A stretch of DNA of 64,000 nt from Branchiostoma floridae (GCF_000003815.2 NC_049991.1:7092087-7156086), one strand, 5' to 3'; shown: positions 41,301 through 52,982, counted from the first letter of the stretch. Notes: generated by a model from the letters alone, not told the origin. Made by a program: numbers and translations.

Positions 41301-44300
41301 ACGTGCTCGAATCTCGCTTGAAGTAGTTTTATAACGGCTGTGTAGTGTCTAAAACAACGGTAATAAAACTTTATCATTTTCCTTTTGTCTATTCTACATC
41401 TACATAGTTCCACAACGATACAGAGGGTTCCATGCATAGACAAATAGAATAAATTTACGTTGAAAACGTTATTTTAAAGAACAGTATGTAAATATGTTCT
41501 TTATGTTTAGCATTTTTTTGTTTCTAAGCATAGATTGCTGTTTTAGTTTTTTGGTTTGATGCAATAAATATTCTAAAAAAGAATAGATCAAACCTTCGGG
41601 CTCTCAGCCAACCAGCTTAACGCACGACTAAGCTTGGGTTTTATGACCAGCTGCGATTACATCATTGGATATTCCTCCCTCCGATCTACTTATGCCGCCT
41701 CCTAATGACCAGGCTGATGTAGATTCATCAGATTTCTACAATCCTTTCATGTCCCACTTGATCCTCATCCATTTATCAAATGTCTCCATATACCATGCTT
41801 TTTCCGTTTCTCTCTCACAGAAGATAATATTATGCAGCTGACCCTGATAAGCAGATTTTTTGTTGACTAGAGTATCATATTGTCCTTTTTGTAAAGTAGT
41901 CGAGATCAGGACTTTCGCTGGCACGAACCTTTTTTACATATTTCCCTCTAATATGTAAATAAATCATATTTTAGAATAGCCATTCATCTAAAAGTTACGG
42001 ACAAATAAAACATGAAAGTACATTTGACACAATATCGTGGTCCTTCCTGGATCTTTTACAGGTAGATGGTCTTTATAGTAAAATCATAGATGATAAAATG
42101 CATGCATTGAAAAAATATATCTGAATATATAAAAACAGATTAAAGTTAAATGAAGGTTCGATTATTTTGCATTTTATTTCCTCTTATTATCCTCTACCAT
42201 TTCAATACGTCGATCATATTTAGCGATATTATGAACTGATATGAAATTTATTCATTGTGAATTAATCTCTATATAGCGGTATAGCTAATCCTATGAAATA
42301 CAATAATGGTCCCTTGTTTTAATTTTTTGTAGCATACCGGTTTTCTGAGAATACCCTTTACATGGTTCTAGCCGAAACAATAAAAATGTTGACGTAATGA
42401 ATACGTTATATTACTTTATTTCATTAATTGCCTGTCAATATCAAAATGATAAACATGGGAAATATAACTGCAATATCATGAGATATATGATGGAATATAT
42501 GTATTGTGATGATTTACGTATAACTGGCGTGGTACAGAGCATAGTAAAGACATCTGTCTTTGTTAGGCGACCGGCAGATGGGGGGATAAAGTAACTTTAT
42601 ACTAACATGATGAAAAATTAATATGCACCAAATGTGGTGATTCATTCTAATGCTTTCAATTTCACGCCACGCCACGGTCCAATACAAATATACACTTTCT
42701 GAACCACATAATTTATATTCAGACAGCTGTAAATTAGAAAGGTAATAGATTTCTAGATACAGGCCTTTTCAGTTAACCTAGATTTTGCAAATGAAGTTTG
42801 AAGGTCGGAAGTATTATTATTTGATACATTATATGTTCTCTATGTCATTTGTCAACTCAAAAATCAATATAAATTTTAAACGATACTTTGCGTAATGTTG
42901 AATTATTCATATTCTTCGCTAGAGTAATTTTATCACCAAGCTGTATAGTAAAGTGCAGGCTCTGCCTTAAAAAGGGCCTTTGGTCACTAATTGGTTTAAA
43001 CCCCATGATTACATATTTGCTAGGTGTGCATATATGATATTCAAAGTGAATTAGGTCCCGAAATACGGTAATACATTAACTTAACGCATGCGTCTTAACT
43101 TTTTGTGTCTGTTAATACCATCAATTGACAAGAACAAGTTTTAAAGTTACACCAGATCTTATGCTACATGACAATTTGTATAGCCGGATAAGACCATGCC
43201 ATTTGTTTATAAAACTAAACCTAATGCGACGGGCAAAAAAAGTTGTACAAAAAGTTGTCTACTATCTGGCAACAAAGAAGGTTTAACAGTTTAATAATCG
43301 CACAGAACATGGTATTCCAGATTTTGATTTTTTTTGCTCTTTCAAACTTTTATCTTTGTTGATTAAAGACTTTGGAGAAGAGGTATCATCCTTTTCAGAA
43401 CTTGTTTTTAAATATACGACGTTAATTACCATAGCAGCTCAGTTCCTCCCTTGCATGTGAGCCACATTGGGTCGCTCCAGTCCACCTTGCACGGTTCTGA
43501 TATTCTCTCATTCTTTTAGCAATATACGGAGCAGATATTTGTTAATTTTACAGTTTCTCGGTACGATTTATATGTACAGTATGCTCACAAACTCCATTAA
43601 CGATAATTGATGTCATCCAGATCCATAAAGTGAAATAGCCTCTTTCACCGGCCTCTCTGGAGCATTAGCGGAAGTTTTTGGGGGTGGGGTGGGGGATGGG
43701 TGGTAGGTCGGAGGAAAATGCGGAGAAAGGAATATTTGCTTGTACTCGCCCCCAGCAGGGCAAATGTTCCTTTACCGGCATTTTTCATTTCGCGGCAGAT
43801 TTTTCTTCCCGGTGTATTCTCGGATCGCGAACTAACCCCATCCCCCAACAACAGCTTCCGCCAAGCCCCCAGAGAGGCCTGTGAAGGAGGCTAAGAGTGA
43901 AGTCAGTGTGGTCTAACTACATATAGCTGTGACCACGTCATTCAGTCCTTCATTAATCATGCCTGTAATTACTTGTCACTTAGAGGGCATATGGGATTCC
44001 AACGGTCTAGCTAATCTATCTCATAACACCACTCCCACGGGCACTTTAATCCAATATATGGTTTCTTGCACAGATACAGGGCATATGGTGCAAACTTACT
44101 TTGCTTTGTGTACTGCAAAATATATCGATGTTAGAGTATTGACTGTGCATTGGTCATATCCCACGTTGACATAAGTACTATTTGTAATAAGATATCTGTT
44201 TAATGTTGTTTATGTCTTATTTGATTATCATACTTCAAAATATAGTTCTTTCCCTATGGAAATTATGCGTGGCATATGTTTTTGGCTATTATCAATCAAT

Positions 44301-45145
44301 GTATGAGTAAATAATGTGGTCCCATGCAATTAGAAACTCGAGTGTATCTAGGGAACAGTTGATATTATATATGTTATTACACAAAATGTGTCAAAGTTAG
44401 CAAGTAATTCTCCATTATCTATAGAAAAAGAAAATAATAAAACTTAACTCCAAAAAGAGAGAAAAAAATTAACGGAAATTGAAACAAAATTTTCGCGGAG
44501 CAACCATCCTGACTCGTGCATATGCATTAGTGCAAACCAATACATTTTTCTTCGAATCAATTCAATGTATATCTATCAACGTTGTAAAAGAATATATCAA
44601 CTCAAGAATAAAAGATAATGAATATATATTACAGTGCTTAAATACAATACCAAGAATACCAAGCCCAAGAATATTAGCATGTAGCTAAATAAAACTATAG
44701 TGGGAAAGATACAGAGGTAGTACAGGTAGATAATAGTCAAAAGAAGTCGTTGAAAGTAATGTTTGAAGTAGTAGTAGGTCGAAAGAACAAAAACATTTCT
44801 ACAGTTTCTACATTTTTTGTCTTCTGTCACACTCGATCATTCAGTTGAAGCAATGGCAATGCTTTTGTACAAGGCTTACTAGAGGAGAGAATTCGAGAAA
44901 AGAAATGTCAAACCTTTGCTATATTCTTCTATCTGCTTGCATTGCTGCCAGTAGCCGCTGTGGAAGGTTGTGTAGTAGGCCACCTCTTTGGGTGCCTTGG
45001 TGCTGTCGTTACTGGCTGCCTGTTCCTTGGTGTGTCTGTGGAGACCCACCGTCCAGTGTGAAGTGACGAACGCCGTGCAGGACAGAGCTATCGTGGCCAC
45101 GAACAACACCGAAGCAAACCGGATCAGATGGAAATATGCCCCCAT
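26194..45145 (-). CDS. GSG1-like protein (germ cell-specific gene 1-like; claudin fold), complete, 5 coding exons
   Basis: Exons in transcription order: 45145-44914, 29750-29703, 27922-27779, 26969-26782 and 26397-26194, 816 bases, 271 residues plus stop. Four membrane segments (about 6-28, 98-119, 128-155, 175-200) flank a claudin-type first loop with W31, G64-x-W66-x-x-C69 and C81. The block GLTGMLSRMMFITIF, SWTYGWSFMVAWGGFLCC and the FHSGYW motif match GSG1L and GSG1 of vertebrates closely. In vertebrates GSG1L is an auxiliary subunit of AMPA-type glutamate receptors; that role here is inference. The start ATG at 45145-45143 has a strong context (AAGATGG) and immediately precedes the first membrane helix. 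The C-terminal tail is Pro-rich. Other claudin-fold families (CACNG, TMEM47) fit less well. Confidence 0.85.
26782..26969 (-). CDS. GSG1-like exon 4: TM3 and TM4
   Basis: Acceptor ttttacctacag, phase 1 to 0. It encodes LTGMLSRMMFITIFRFSIEI, GPDDQKPYSWTYGWSF and MVAWGGFLCCMVTAISVLHA. This is the most diagnostic exon: G-P-x-D-x-x-P-x-S-W-x-Y-G-W-S-F is a GSG1L hallmark. Two in-frame donors exist six bases apart (after GCG, gtaatg; after ATG, gtaaga); the second has the better consensus and is used here. Confidence 0.9.
27178..27347. repeat. (CTCTA)n microsatellite in GSG1-like intron
   Basis: About 34 copies of a five-base unit, the last 100 bases nearly perfect, with variant units (ctctg, cccta, cgcta) at the left. 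The long open frames here are artefacts of the repeat. Confidence 0.97.
27779..27922 (-). CDS. GSG1-like exon 3: TM2 and start of TM3
   Basis: Acceptor ctgatatccag, donor GCCG|gtaagt, phase 1 to 1. It encodes EMYMSIGLEMLSILLLMLGT (TM2), then FNMAACCRPETSPKV and TAITAVLAVLAG. It matches the M/L-x-x-S-x-x-x-E-x-L-x-x-L-L-L segment of GSG1L. Confidence 0.88.
27923..29702 (-). other. GSG1-like intron 2
   Basis: GT-AG intron of 1780 bases containing the microexon candidate at 28575-28604. The longer open frame around it (28510-28764) has no ATG in a good context and no homology that I recognise. Nothing else is seen. Confidence 0.5.
28575..28604 (-). CDS. Candidate 30-base microexon of the GSG1-like gene
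   Basis: It is bounded by a good acceptor (cccacttgtttccttag) and a good donor (TTCG|gtaagt). It is phase 1 to 1, so it could be included or skipped between exons 2 and 3 without changing frame. It would add (N)RFSPEIPKF(D) just before the second membrane helix. It is not needed for alignment to the family, so it is either an alternative exon or chance. Confidence 0.4.
29703..29750 (-). CDS. GSG1-like exon 2 (48 bases): second loop cysteine
   Basis: Acceptor cttttcttctgcag, donor GAGAA|gtaagt, phase 1 to 1. It encodes ENCTLILVMIPDGER. The single Cys pairs with the claudin-loop Cys of exon 1. The length to the next helix equals that of vertebrate GSG1L as I remember it, which supports this small exon. 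Confidence 0.8.
30128..30225. repeat. Short tandem repeat, unit about 32 bases
   Basis: The unit atatacagatctgctatgttcacattgtc-like repeats three times with drift (atatacagatctactatg, atatacagatctgctatg, atatgcaggtctgcgata). Confidence 0.75.
30598..30836. other. Assembly gap, 239 Ns
   Basis: Run of Ns; its length is not a round number, so it may be a sized gap. Frames drawn across it are artefacts. Confidence 0.99.
31259..31434. repeat. 45-base tandem repeat, about four copies
   Basis: Unit starts cccgacataagatgtctttt and ends actctaaccccaacaa. Starts at 31261, 31306, 31351 and 31396, an exact 45-base period with only a few differences (ttccgcg against ttgagcg). Because 45 is a multiple of three, long open frames appear on both strands; they are not genes. 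Confidence 0.95.
32661..32801. mobile_element. Foldback element with TTCGCGG motifs
   Basis: The left end tgtagatgcatttaagttcg with gcggggatttaatttcg pairs with the right end, which carries accgcgaaaaccgtgaa, taatccaccgcgaaca and tgcattta. The pattern of repeated GTTCGCGGTGG motifs with ATGCATT ends is one I recall as abundant in marine invertebrate genomes. Confidence 0.65.
32845..33126. repeat. CT-rich and GA-rich simple repeats
   Basis: 32845-32925 is (CTCT/CCCT)n, 32930-32990 is (CA)n-like, and 33050-33126 is (GAGA)n. Simple sequence only. Confidence 0.9.
35845..35940. mobile_element. Degenerate copy of the TTCGCGG foldback family
   Basis: The inverse of this segment reads aaatgcatttattttcggta, gaatttaattttgcggtggc, sharing the ATGCATT end and TTAATTTxGCGGTGG core with 32661-32801. 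It is short and decayed. Confidence 0.4.
43638..43891. mobile_element. GC-rich MITE, 254 bases, in GSG1-like intron 1
   Basis: Terminal inverted repeats of about 50 bases: left GCCTCTTTCACCGGCCTCTC, right GAGAGGCCTGTGAAGGAGGC, with paired inner parts (GCGGAAGTTTTTGGGGG against CCCCCAACAACAGCTTCCGC). TA on both flanks could be a two-base target duplication. Much more GC-rich than its surroundings. No coding capacity. Confidence 0.75.
44914..45145 (-). CDS. GSG1-like exon 1: start codon, TM1, first extracellular loop
   Basis: 77 whole codons, donor AAAG|gtttga, phase 1 at the end. It encodes MGAYFHLIRFASVLFVATIA, the claudin Trp (TSHW), a hydrophilic insert with N-D-S-T, then YYTTFHSGYWQQCKQIEEYS. 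Eight bases of 5' UTR join it to a splice acceptor (ttgtctctttcag) at 45154, so the transcript has at least one upstream non-coding exon. Confidence 0.85.
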
Positions 45146-45153
45146 CTTGTCGT
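45146..45153 (-). other. GSG1-like 5' UTR end next to splice acceptor
   Basis: Bases between the acceptor ctctttcag and the start ATG; the sequence ACGACAAG gives A at -3. This implies a 5' UTR intron. Confidence 0.6.
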
Positions 45154-45681
45154 CTGAAAGAGACAACCACGTCACAAACACCATCGAGAAAGCCGCTGAC
45201 AAAAAGCACCCACCTTGCACAAAACCTTCAAGAATATCATGAGAATAACTGAGAAAATAATTCATCCAAAGAGCTATAGAAACTGAAGCATCTTGTTATT
45301 TCACATCCACTGTATTTTCTTAACTGCTAGCTGCTGACAGGGTTAAATAAAGGTTTTAATCGTAAACCAAAGACGACGGTTAAAAAGGCGAATAATGTAA
45401 CCTCTCACTCACAACCACAAAGGAACGACCGGCACTTACTGTATATCACAGACACTGCAGTTGAGTAGAATTCGCCTTGTGTTGTGGTTCATGCAGTGAG
45501 TGTGGCCTGTTGTGTAGCTGCCCGCTCGTCCTCTGTACAAAGACTGTTGTGACGACCAGCGATTGCTCTGTCTGGAACCCTACTCTGAGACTTGCTGTTT
45601 CCCTACCCCAATGGGAGAGTGTCTGCACACGGTACTGTGAGACTACGCGGGAGGCCAGCCGTGTACTGTAACGGTGCTTAC

Positions 45682-45757
45682 CATCACCGGGAGTGCCGCT
45701 AAGAACAAACTCGTTCAACCACACGCCGTTGAATGAGAAACAACACAGATCCAATCA
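45682..45757 (-). other. Candidate non-coding 5' exon of the GSG1-like gene
   Basis: On the minus strand GGTGATG|gtaagc is a good donor at 45681/45682, about 530 bases upstream of the acceptor at 45154. The sequence before it is relatively GC-rich and has no required frame. The upstream edge and promoter cannot be fixed from sequence. Confidence 0.35.
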
Positions 45758-48700
45758 CCTTATCGAAGAGCATGCAGTACCCTTTGATGCCATTCAGTCG
45801 GCGAGTTAGTGTTTTTTTTTTAACGTGAGCGCGGACACTCGTTACCATCGACCGTTAGGTGATGGACACCCGATAGTGGTGATGATGCCGGGGGAAACAT
45901 TAGTCACCGGCTGACGGGATTGAGTCGAATTCCCTCGGGGGATTCTGGCAGTCTCGGGCGCGCTGGCAACGAAACAAATCCTCAAATCAGATGTAGGATC
46001 AAAACTTATTCCTCCGCTGTGTACTACATTTTTGTATATCAAGAGCAGCTAAATGTACCCTGTGCGAATCTTATATTAAGTCCAGGAGCAAAATAGGCAA
46101 ATGTATAAACATTCTGAATACTTGTATGACCTTTTTTTTCACTACTGTGTGATATTTTCTTTGCATTCCGCCTTCAAGCTCCATTCTTAACGTCAAGACA
46201 GTCAAAATGTCAAAGCTTGAATTATTCGTCAAAGAATACCTCACTGTTAAATGTCTAACTTTCTCATTGGAAGTACTATTCCGTGAGGCACATCCGGAAA
46301 ACCAACCGGAAGTTCATTTATCCTTGTCTTTCCTTATTTTCCAAATAAAGCTTACATGTAGTCCAATTGTACCTCGCTAGGTGGATCTGTTACGTAACCA
46401 ACCCAGCTTATTCATGTGTTAAAGCTATAGAATATGTTGAAATGAGACATTCACTTTTACATAAATTTTAGGGTATTTAATACAAAGCGAAGAGCGTATT
46501 TCAACTCTAACAGGAAGGGACATATTCAAGTCACCTAAATAGTACTTTAAATGTTACTGACCGACATATATGACCTTTCAAAACCTTACGAGTTTTGAAA
46601 TGCGTCATATACGGGTTTTACCTGCATTCAGATATCACGTTATGGTCTTTACGGTTGCCCTTATACCAGTGAATAAAAAGCCTTTTCTAGGTCAACTGCA
46701 GTACCCCGTTGAATAGCAATAAAATAACCATTATTATACACCGTGCGCTTCAGGTTGTGATAACTGTACATTGCTCATAATTAAGAAATCAGTTGTAGTC
46801 CTAATGATCATCCAAATAGTAGCATACGTTTCTAGGTCAACTGCAAATCCCGCTGTCCAAATCATCATGATATAAACTGCACGCTTGAGGGTAAATTGAC
46901 TGTGGCGGTGTAAGTGTGCTATGTCAGCGGTTTGGACATTCTGGGTAACCTGCGGTAGCACCTTGGGGACCAGCAACTCTTATAAATCACCAGAAATCTG
47001 CAAAGGTCTTACCTAAGGCCACACTGACTTAATTATATGGATGACATCCGCGAACGCATGAATATTCGTCTGATTGAAAAAAATACTTTGCGACCACATT
47101 ATAATTTATACAAAGCATCGTCGAAAAGAGCAAATTAATAAACCCCTTACATGGAAATTACATGTGAGAAAAAAGATACCAATGACATGCAATGAGCCTT
47201 GTTTTTTCATAAAACGTACTGATGTAGTAGTATACTTATTCCTTGTTCAAGCTGTAATTTTACATTTGAGTTTTCTAATTTTTCCAACAAAACGTGTATG
47301 AACAAAAAATAAATTGCAAATATTATCCTAATAACTTGGACTTTGAGAATGAAGAGAACCTTTTTTGCACGCTCGAATCATGTTGCAATACGAAGTAGAT
47401 GTTATCCATGTTATCGGATCGGTATGGCTTAACAGACTGCCTTGAGCGTTCCCGAGTAACATTCACTTTGTTTATGTGACAACCTGTCAGCGTATAATAC
47501 TTCACAGATGTGTGAAAGACATTTTGACACATTCAGGACACTTCGCAAAATACGAATGTTGTGTGGATTGACATGTGACCTCGTCTTTGTATGTTAACGT
47601 TTGGGGACCGTCATTGAATGGAGGTGATTAAGAAAAAGACTCTCGATCAAAGGAAAAGAAACTAATAATTTATGCATTTGGCTTGTAATATACTATTTGC
47701 GCTGCTTACTATGGCGATAACTGTAGCTGTTTGTAAATACTAAATATAAACACTAACAATAACGCAACAATCTTTGTCCCTGTCACTGCACTGTAATAAC
47801 GTTATGTATGATGGAATGACCGGAGGTTGTATATCTACATTTATATTGAAAATGAGGTAAATAGTTACATACTGACATCGCAATATAAGGCTTATACATG
47901 TACAACAATATTCTATCTTTTACCAATATGGGAACACTGTAAAGCAGTAACTATAACAAGATGCAACTTGGTAGAGTATGGTAAAAAATAATGCTGACAA
48001 CATTTTCCTTTCTCTATACAAACAAAACATTGTTTATTTTATTATGCGTTGGAATTGATAATATACCATATTTCGCCGTACTTGTAACCAAAATACAACA
48101 AAGACCAGGGTTAGATAGATAAGCTCGAAAACCTGACAGGAAATATACTATACGTAAAAAATCTGTTACAAAAACAGGTCAGCACGCATTGATTTACGAA
48201 ATCCCAGCAGGAAATAACGGGAGGAAACTTCAATCATAGAATACCCGAGACGCCGGAAATAAAATCACCCTGTAGGGGATGCGCCCCCTGGCGAATATGT
48301 CACTGATACTCAGGACCAGGTGTCAACAATGTGTCAGGTATAATTGCAGCAATAATTTACTTGTGTCCTGATTTAGGTTGATGTGCTAGTTAGCTAAATA
48401 TCTTACAGAGTTATGGGTCCCGGTAAAATGGGTGCTACGTGTTGGTTAAATGTGCTACGTACAATGAATTAATTCTATTATATACAGACATACACATTTA
48501 TGTATGTGTTCATGTGTGAGTGTGTGTGTGTGTGGGGGGGGGGGTGTTGTTTAAAACAAGCAGATCTTGGAAGGAGACGTCTTGTGGTGAAGACTGGTAA
48601 TAACCTTACCTTAGCACTTAATCCTAGGAAGACGCAGTACCTCTGGCGGTACACCTGATATATGAACAGGTGTGGTCTACATGTAGACATGGAGTGTGCT

Positions 48701-51700
48701 GGTTTTTGTTCCAGTGCCCCATGGACTGTAGATCTCCAAGGATATGAAGAAAGTCAAAATGGAAACGTTTCCGAAGCTCACGGTTCAGTTTAAGACCTTT
48801 ATGGATCTCTGACCCACAACCTTTCAGGCATTTCAGGCCCGCACGTGCACGTTCATTCGCTGTACCTGGAGCTACAATAACGTTTGATATGCCTTTTGAC
48901 ATCTGCTTGGAGATTACTAGCTATGGAACAGATACAGGGATCTACCAACGGCTAGAGGGATCGGAAAAAGATGAGCATCATGCCACATGTGGATCCGTCT
49001 ATAGAACAAGAACTGCACTAGTACTGAGAATTTATCAACTCTCATTGGCAAATTTGATATTTACTGAATGCATTTGTTCTTGTAGAGTTTTTATTGAAGC
49101 ATTTTCAAGCTTTTTGTGCTACCATAAAATCAACACCCCTTCACTGGAAAATGTATCAGTCTACACATAAACCATCAATCCCGTAGGTGTGTATTAGATC
49201 TTGATCCTGTTAAGATGACAAACATAAGATGAAATAGACCTGGTAAGGCATGTGTATATAGATAACTCTAGATCTATTCATGTAGCACTTTTGACGATAT
49301 TTACGGCAGAGTGGTTCAATTCGAATGGTAGAAAAATCCCTTTGTTCTTGTACTCTTATCAAATCATATAATGGTACAGTCCAGAAACTCCGTATCTCTT
49401 ACGCAGACCAATCAGAAGTTACCTTACACTACGTTCAAATTTAATGCGCCATTTCCAGGCTGCACCTCGACGGAAGAACATCTTGCGGACGGACTGTATG
49501 AATCAGTGATACGCAAGGTAAAATATTTGTCATTTTCTAGCAGTAGAATTAAGCTGTCTATCCGCATATAACCTTGAACAGTGTCCGTAGAAACTTAAGT
49601 ATCCCAATATCACGTTTGATGATACTTTATCACAAGATTTCACTCAAAGTTTTCTGACTTGCGTTTGACGTGTACTTTGTATGGGGTTGCAAATATCGAT
49701 TGGAATTCGTTGCGCTGTCTTGTCAGTTAGTCTATATGCACACCTCTAAATTCTTACGTTTTGAATGACTGTGATACTGAAGGTCATTAAGATTTGTGTT
49801 ATTGATGTTTCCATCCGTATTGTTGGAAATTTTCTGTCAAGAATGTTCTCAGACAAAAAAAAAGGTATTTCCGATCACAATCAACGTACGATGCGCCCAG
49901 TGTTACTCTTCTAATAAAAAGGGTAGGGCAAATGCGCATACATTCTCTCAAAGTTTCATCAGAGTTATCAGATTAAATATTCAAGCAGGTAATAATAATA
50001 AAAAAAACACCTTGAGGTTTTCTTTTACGAAAGAAAATAAAACAAGTAGCGTGGTCTTCAGGTGATGAATAATGCACGGTCCCTGTTTGTGGTTTTGTCG
50101 TATTTTCCCACCAAAAGTTCGTAATTAGATTTAGAATCTTTATTTTCCGAAGAAAAGTAGTTTCTCAAGAATCTTACCTCAGAATCATCTTTATAAGTGT
50201 TTTAGAATCTAGTTGTTTCACTCATTGTATAATAAATTTTCTTAAAACTTAGAAATTCACCCAACTTGACCGTTCCAGACTGTAAACACATTTATCAATT
50301 TAACCAATGATAGCACAGCAATTAGCGGTTTAACCAACGGGAAAATGAATGCCTGTCCGTCAATAATTTGCATTTCTAACGTTTGACGGAGTTGGGTGGA
50401 GCTTTAGCATTTGTCTATTCACCTCGTACCCGCCTATGATAAAGAAGGTACATTACGGGCTTTGGATTGGTCACATATTTCAGCTGAAAAGTCTGGAATG
50501 TTACATGTAACGGCTTTAGCCGAAACATCATATTGATAACATTTTAACAGCCTGTGTGAAAACTTTTGTTTCAGCAGTAGAATGCATACCTTTATTGGTA
50601 TCACTTTTTACTTGTTCTTGATCTGGTCCTTTTACAGTCGTTATTTATAACTCCCATCCCAAACAGCTGAGGTGAAGTATGACAATCTGTAAATACCCAT
50701 CCGCTTCCCTTTACATACAGGTGCGCCCCCTGACGGTACTGGAAATCTTTCCAAGCTTTGACTGAATCGGAACTGGAAGGTTGGAAGCAAGTCAAGCGTC
50801 TGATCACGCAAGTTATGTGAATGGAAGTTGTGAGAAAGTGTGGCTTGATATATTATCATTAGAATGTGTGGGTAGGCCATGCTAGCGTCAGTGAGAATAT
50901 TTTGCTTCGTGTTTGCTCTGCGAATTCACTCTCGCTAGGGCGATGCTTGCATAGAGAATGGCTGACGTATATTGAGTGCGCTGTGGATTTGGGCATGAGG
51001 ATGATATGTTAACCGGTGGTCGCGCTACGACTTTGCTGTGGCAACGGTTAGCGAGGATTTTATACGTCGCAGATATGCAAATGTTATGAGGAGATGAGGA
51101 CGAAATTTAACCTCGTAGTTGCGCAACGAATTTATGCAAACAAATGCAACACAGGCGCTTATCGGGTATCCAACTATGTTGTACAAGAGACGGAGGGCAA
51201 TAAAGAGGTTAAAAGTTCGCATTCAGGGCCAAAACTTGCCTTTATGTGTTAACCTTTAATTAAGGAATTGGCCTTGTCTATAATACATTTTTGTAGAATA
51301 AATTAATAGACCTGAATCATTATACCTGAATTACCAATTATTTAGATAAAAAGAACTAAAAGCATATCATGCCTAAAATATATGTCCAAATCAAAAGTGT
51401 AGAACAACGTTGTACTTCTGATGGCAAACAATTTTAGAATATCGCGGACCAACGCCAGACCCCCCCCCCCAAAAAAAAACAACAACCGTCGTCCCGTTCC
51501 GAAGACTGCAACGGAGTCTACGCCAATTTGAGGTACCAGATATCTTCACATTTTGATCTGCAACCCATCATTTCTTGAGATGCAATCGCCTTCAATATTT
51601 CCGTGGTACTATTTTGAAAATGCCTTTTGTGGATCAACTGACACACTAGGATGGCGTCACTTTGATAAATAATGCACACTTTCTTTCACGTAAGAAACAC

Positions 51701-52649
51701 ATATCATATTACTGTTACAGAAAATCAACACATTCTACAGTATTAGTTACGGTAATGTTAATAGGAAAGGTTTACTGCATTGTATAACTTATGGAAAGCT
51801 ACAGTTAACATCAAAGCTACAAAATTAATATCCTTAAGACAAAATCAACACTTATATCGTGTCAAGTTACCTATGAAAGTGTGTTTGAAAATGTCTTATA
51901 TGCGGCATTTTATCCACAGTAGACGTTGATATTGTTCATTCTTAGGCAAATGCCTTTGACTCATTAATCCTTTTTTTCTTTTACCATCTCTTCACTGGCT
52001 AAGCTCTAACTTCAGGACATTCAGGTTGAAACACTCAGGCTTCTAACAACCTAACAAACTAACAACCCCAAAAGTTTGTTGCAATTATAGTATTTTCTTA
52101 AGCTCCCTTTCTCACGCAATATATCAAAGCGAATCAAAATCAAGGCAGTTATGATATTTATGATAGTTTATTTCATTTCTTCCCCAGCCAAAGTATCTAA
52201 CAAAGTACCCACCTACAAGCTAAGCCTCAACTACATTTTATTATCATTAATTATGTTTATATATATAGTTATATATCTAATATGCTGTAGCAGCATGCTA
52301 GCAAAGCTGTCTTTTTGATGAAAAGGCAACGCCCTAAACTTAAACTCAGCTTAAAGTATATATTCAAATACATAAAGCGATTGTACTAAATAAAGAAGAC
52401 CTATGGGCATTATTTTAAGTAGTACATATGGCTCGACAATTCTTGTATTTTAGTGATAGCTAATGCGTTTTATTGGTACTATATGATAATTTCTTCATCT
52501 AAATTCGCAACAGATTTTACTCGCAAATCGATATCTATTATCTATCGATGCATTTAGATTACTATTATTTTTGACTAATACTTATACAACTATCTGCAAC
52601 GGTCCTAAGACAGATTAGTTACAATATCTGTAAACACGAGTGTCTTCAA

Positions 52650-52935
52650 ACAGAGCAACTTTGATAAATGGTGCGTTTGACTATTCACCTTATCTTAGAA
52701 CAGTATAGCTTTAATAGATGGTGCTTTATTCTATTTAACTGACTTATCTCAGAACAGCATGGGTTTGATAATTCGTGCGTTATTCTATTCAACTAACTTA
52801 TCTTAGAATAGCATAGCTTTAATAATTGGTGCGTTAGTTTATTTAACTAACTTATCTTAGAACAGCATAGCTTTAATAAATGGTGCGTTCTACTATGCAA
52901 TTGACTTATCGGGAAACATCATAGCTTTGATTTCT
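52650..52935. repeat. 54-base tandem repeat next to the protease 3' end
   Basis: The unit runs aacagcatagctttaata, (a)tggtgcgtt, ctatt(c/t)aactgacttatctta. Copies start near 52699, 52753, 52807, 52861 and 52914, with a partial one before, an exact 54-base period. It probably lies in the 3' UTR of the minus-strand protease gene. Confidence 0.9.
52725..52730 (-). terminator. Candidate poly(A) signal of the protease gene
   Basis: AATAAA on the minus strand about 250 bases after the stop, inside the 54-base repeat. Hexamer match only. Confidence 0.35.
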
Positions 52936-52982
52936 CTATTCACATAAGTGAAAAGAACATCGAGCGATGGAGGATTTTTTCT

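Larger units (their letters stand above)
29751..44913 (-). other. GSG1-like intron 1 (about 15 kb)
   Basis: Very long first coding intron with an N gap, a G-run (about 30001-30020), a short tandem repeat (30128-30225), a 45-base tandem repeat, CT/GA tracts, foldback elements at 32661-32801, 35845-35940 and 43638-43891, and mostly AT-rich unique sequence. I found no gene nested in it on either strand. Stretches 36-43 kb show nothing recognisable. Confidence 0.6.
45758..52982. other. Intergenic region between the GSG1-like and protease genes
   Basis: About 7 kb with no recognised gene on either strand. A diverged direct duplication lies at about 46685-46950 (phrase ttctaggtcaactgca twice). A G-run is at about 48533-48543 and a C-run at about 51461-51470. 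Segment 48590-49010 is less AT-rich than the rest but has no intact frame that I recognise. A 54-base tandem repeat closes the region. Confidence 0.5.

Noticed and set aside
44879-45265. 128-residue frame starting upstream with MNYFLSYSHDILEGF
   Set aside because: A splice acceptor (ttgtctctttcag) sits just before the MGAYFHL start, which has a strong context; the upstream part is read as intron.
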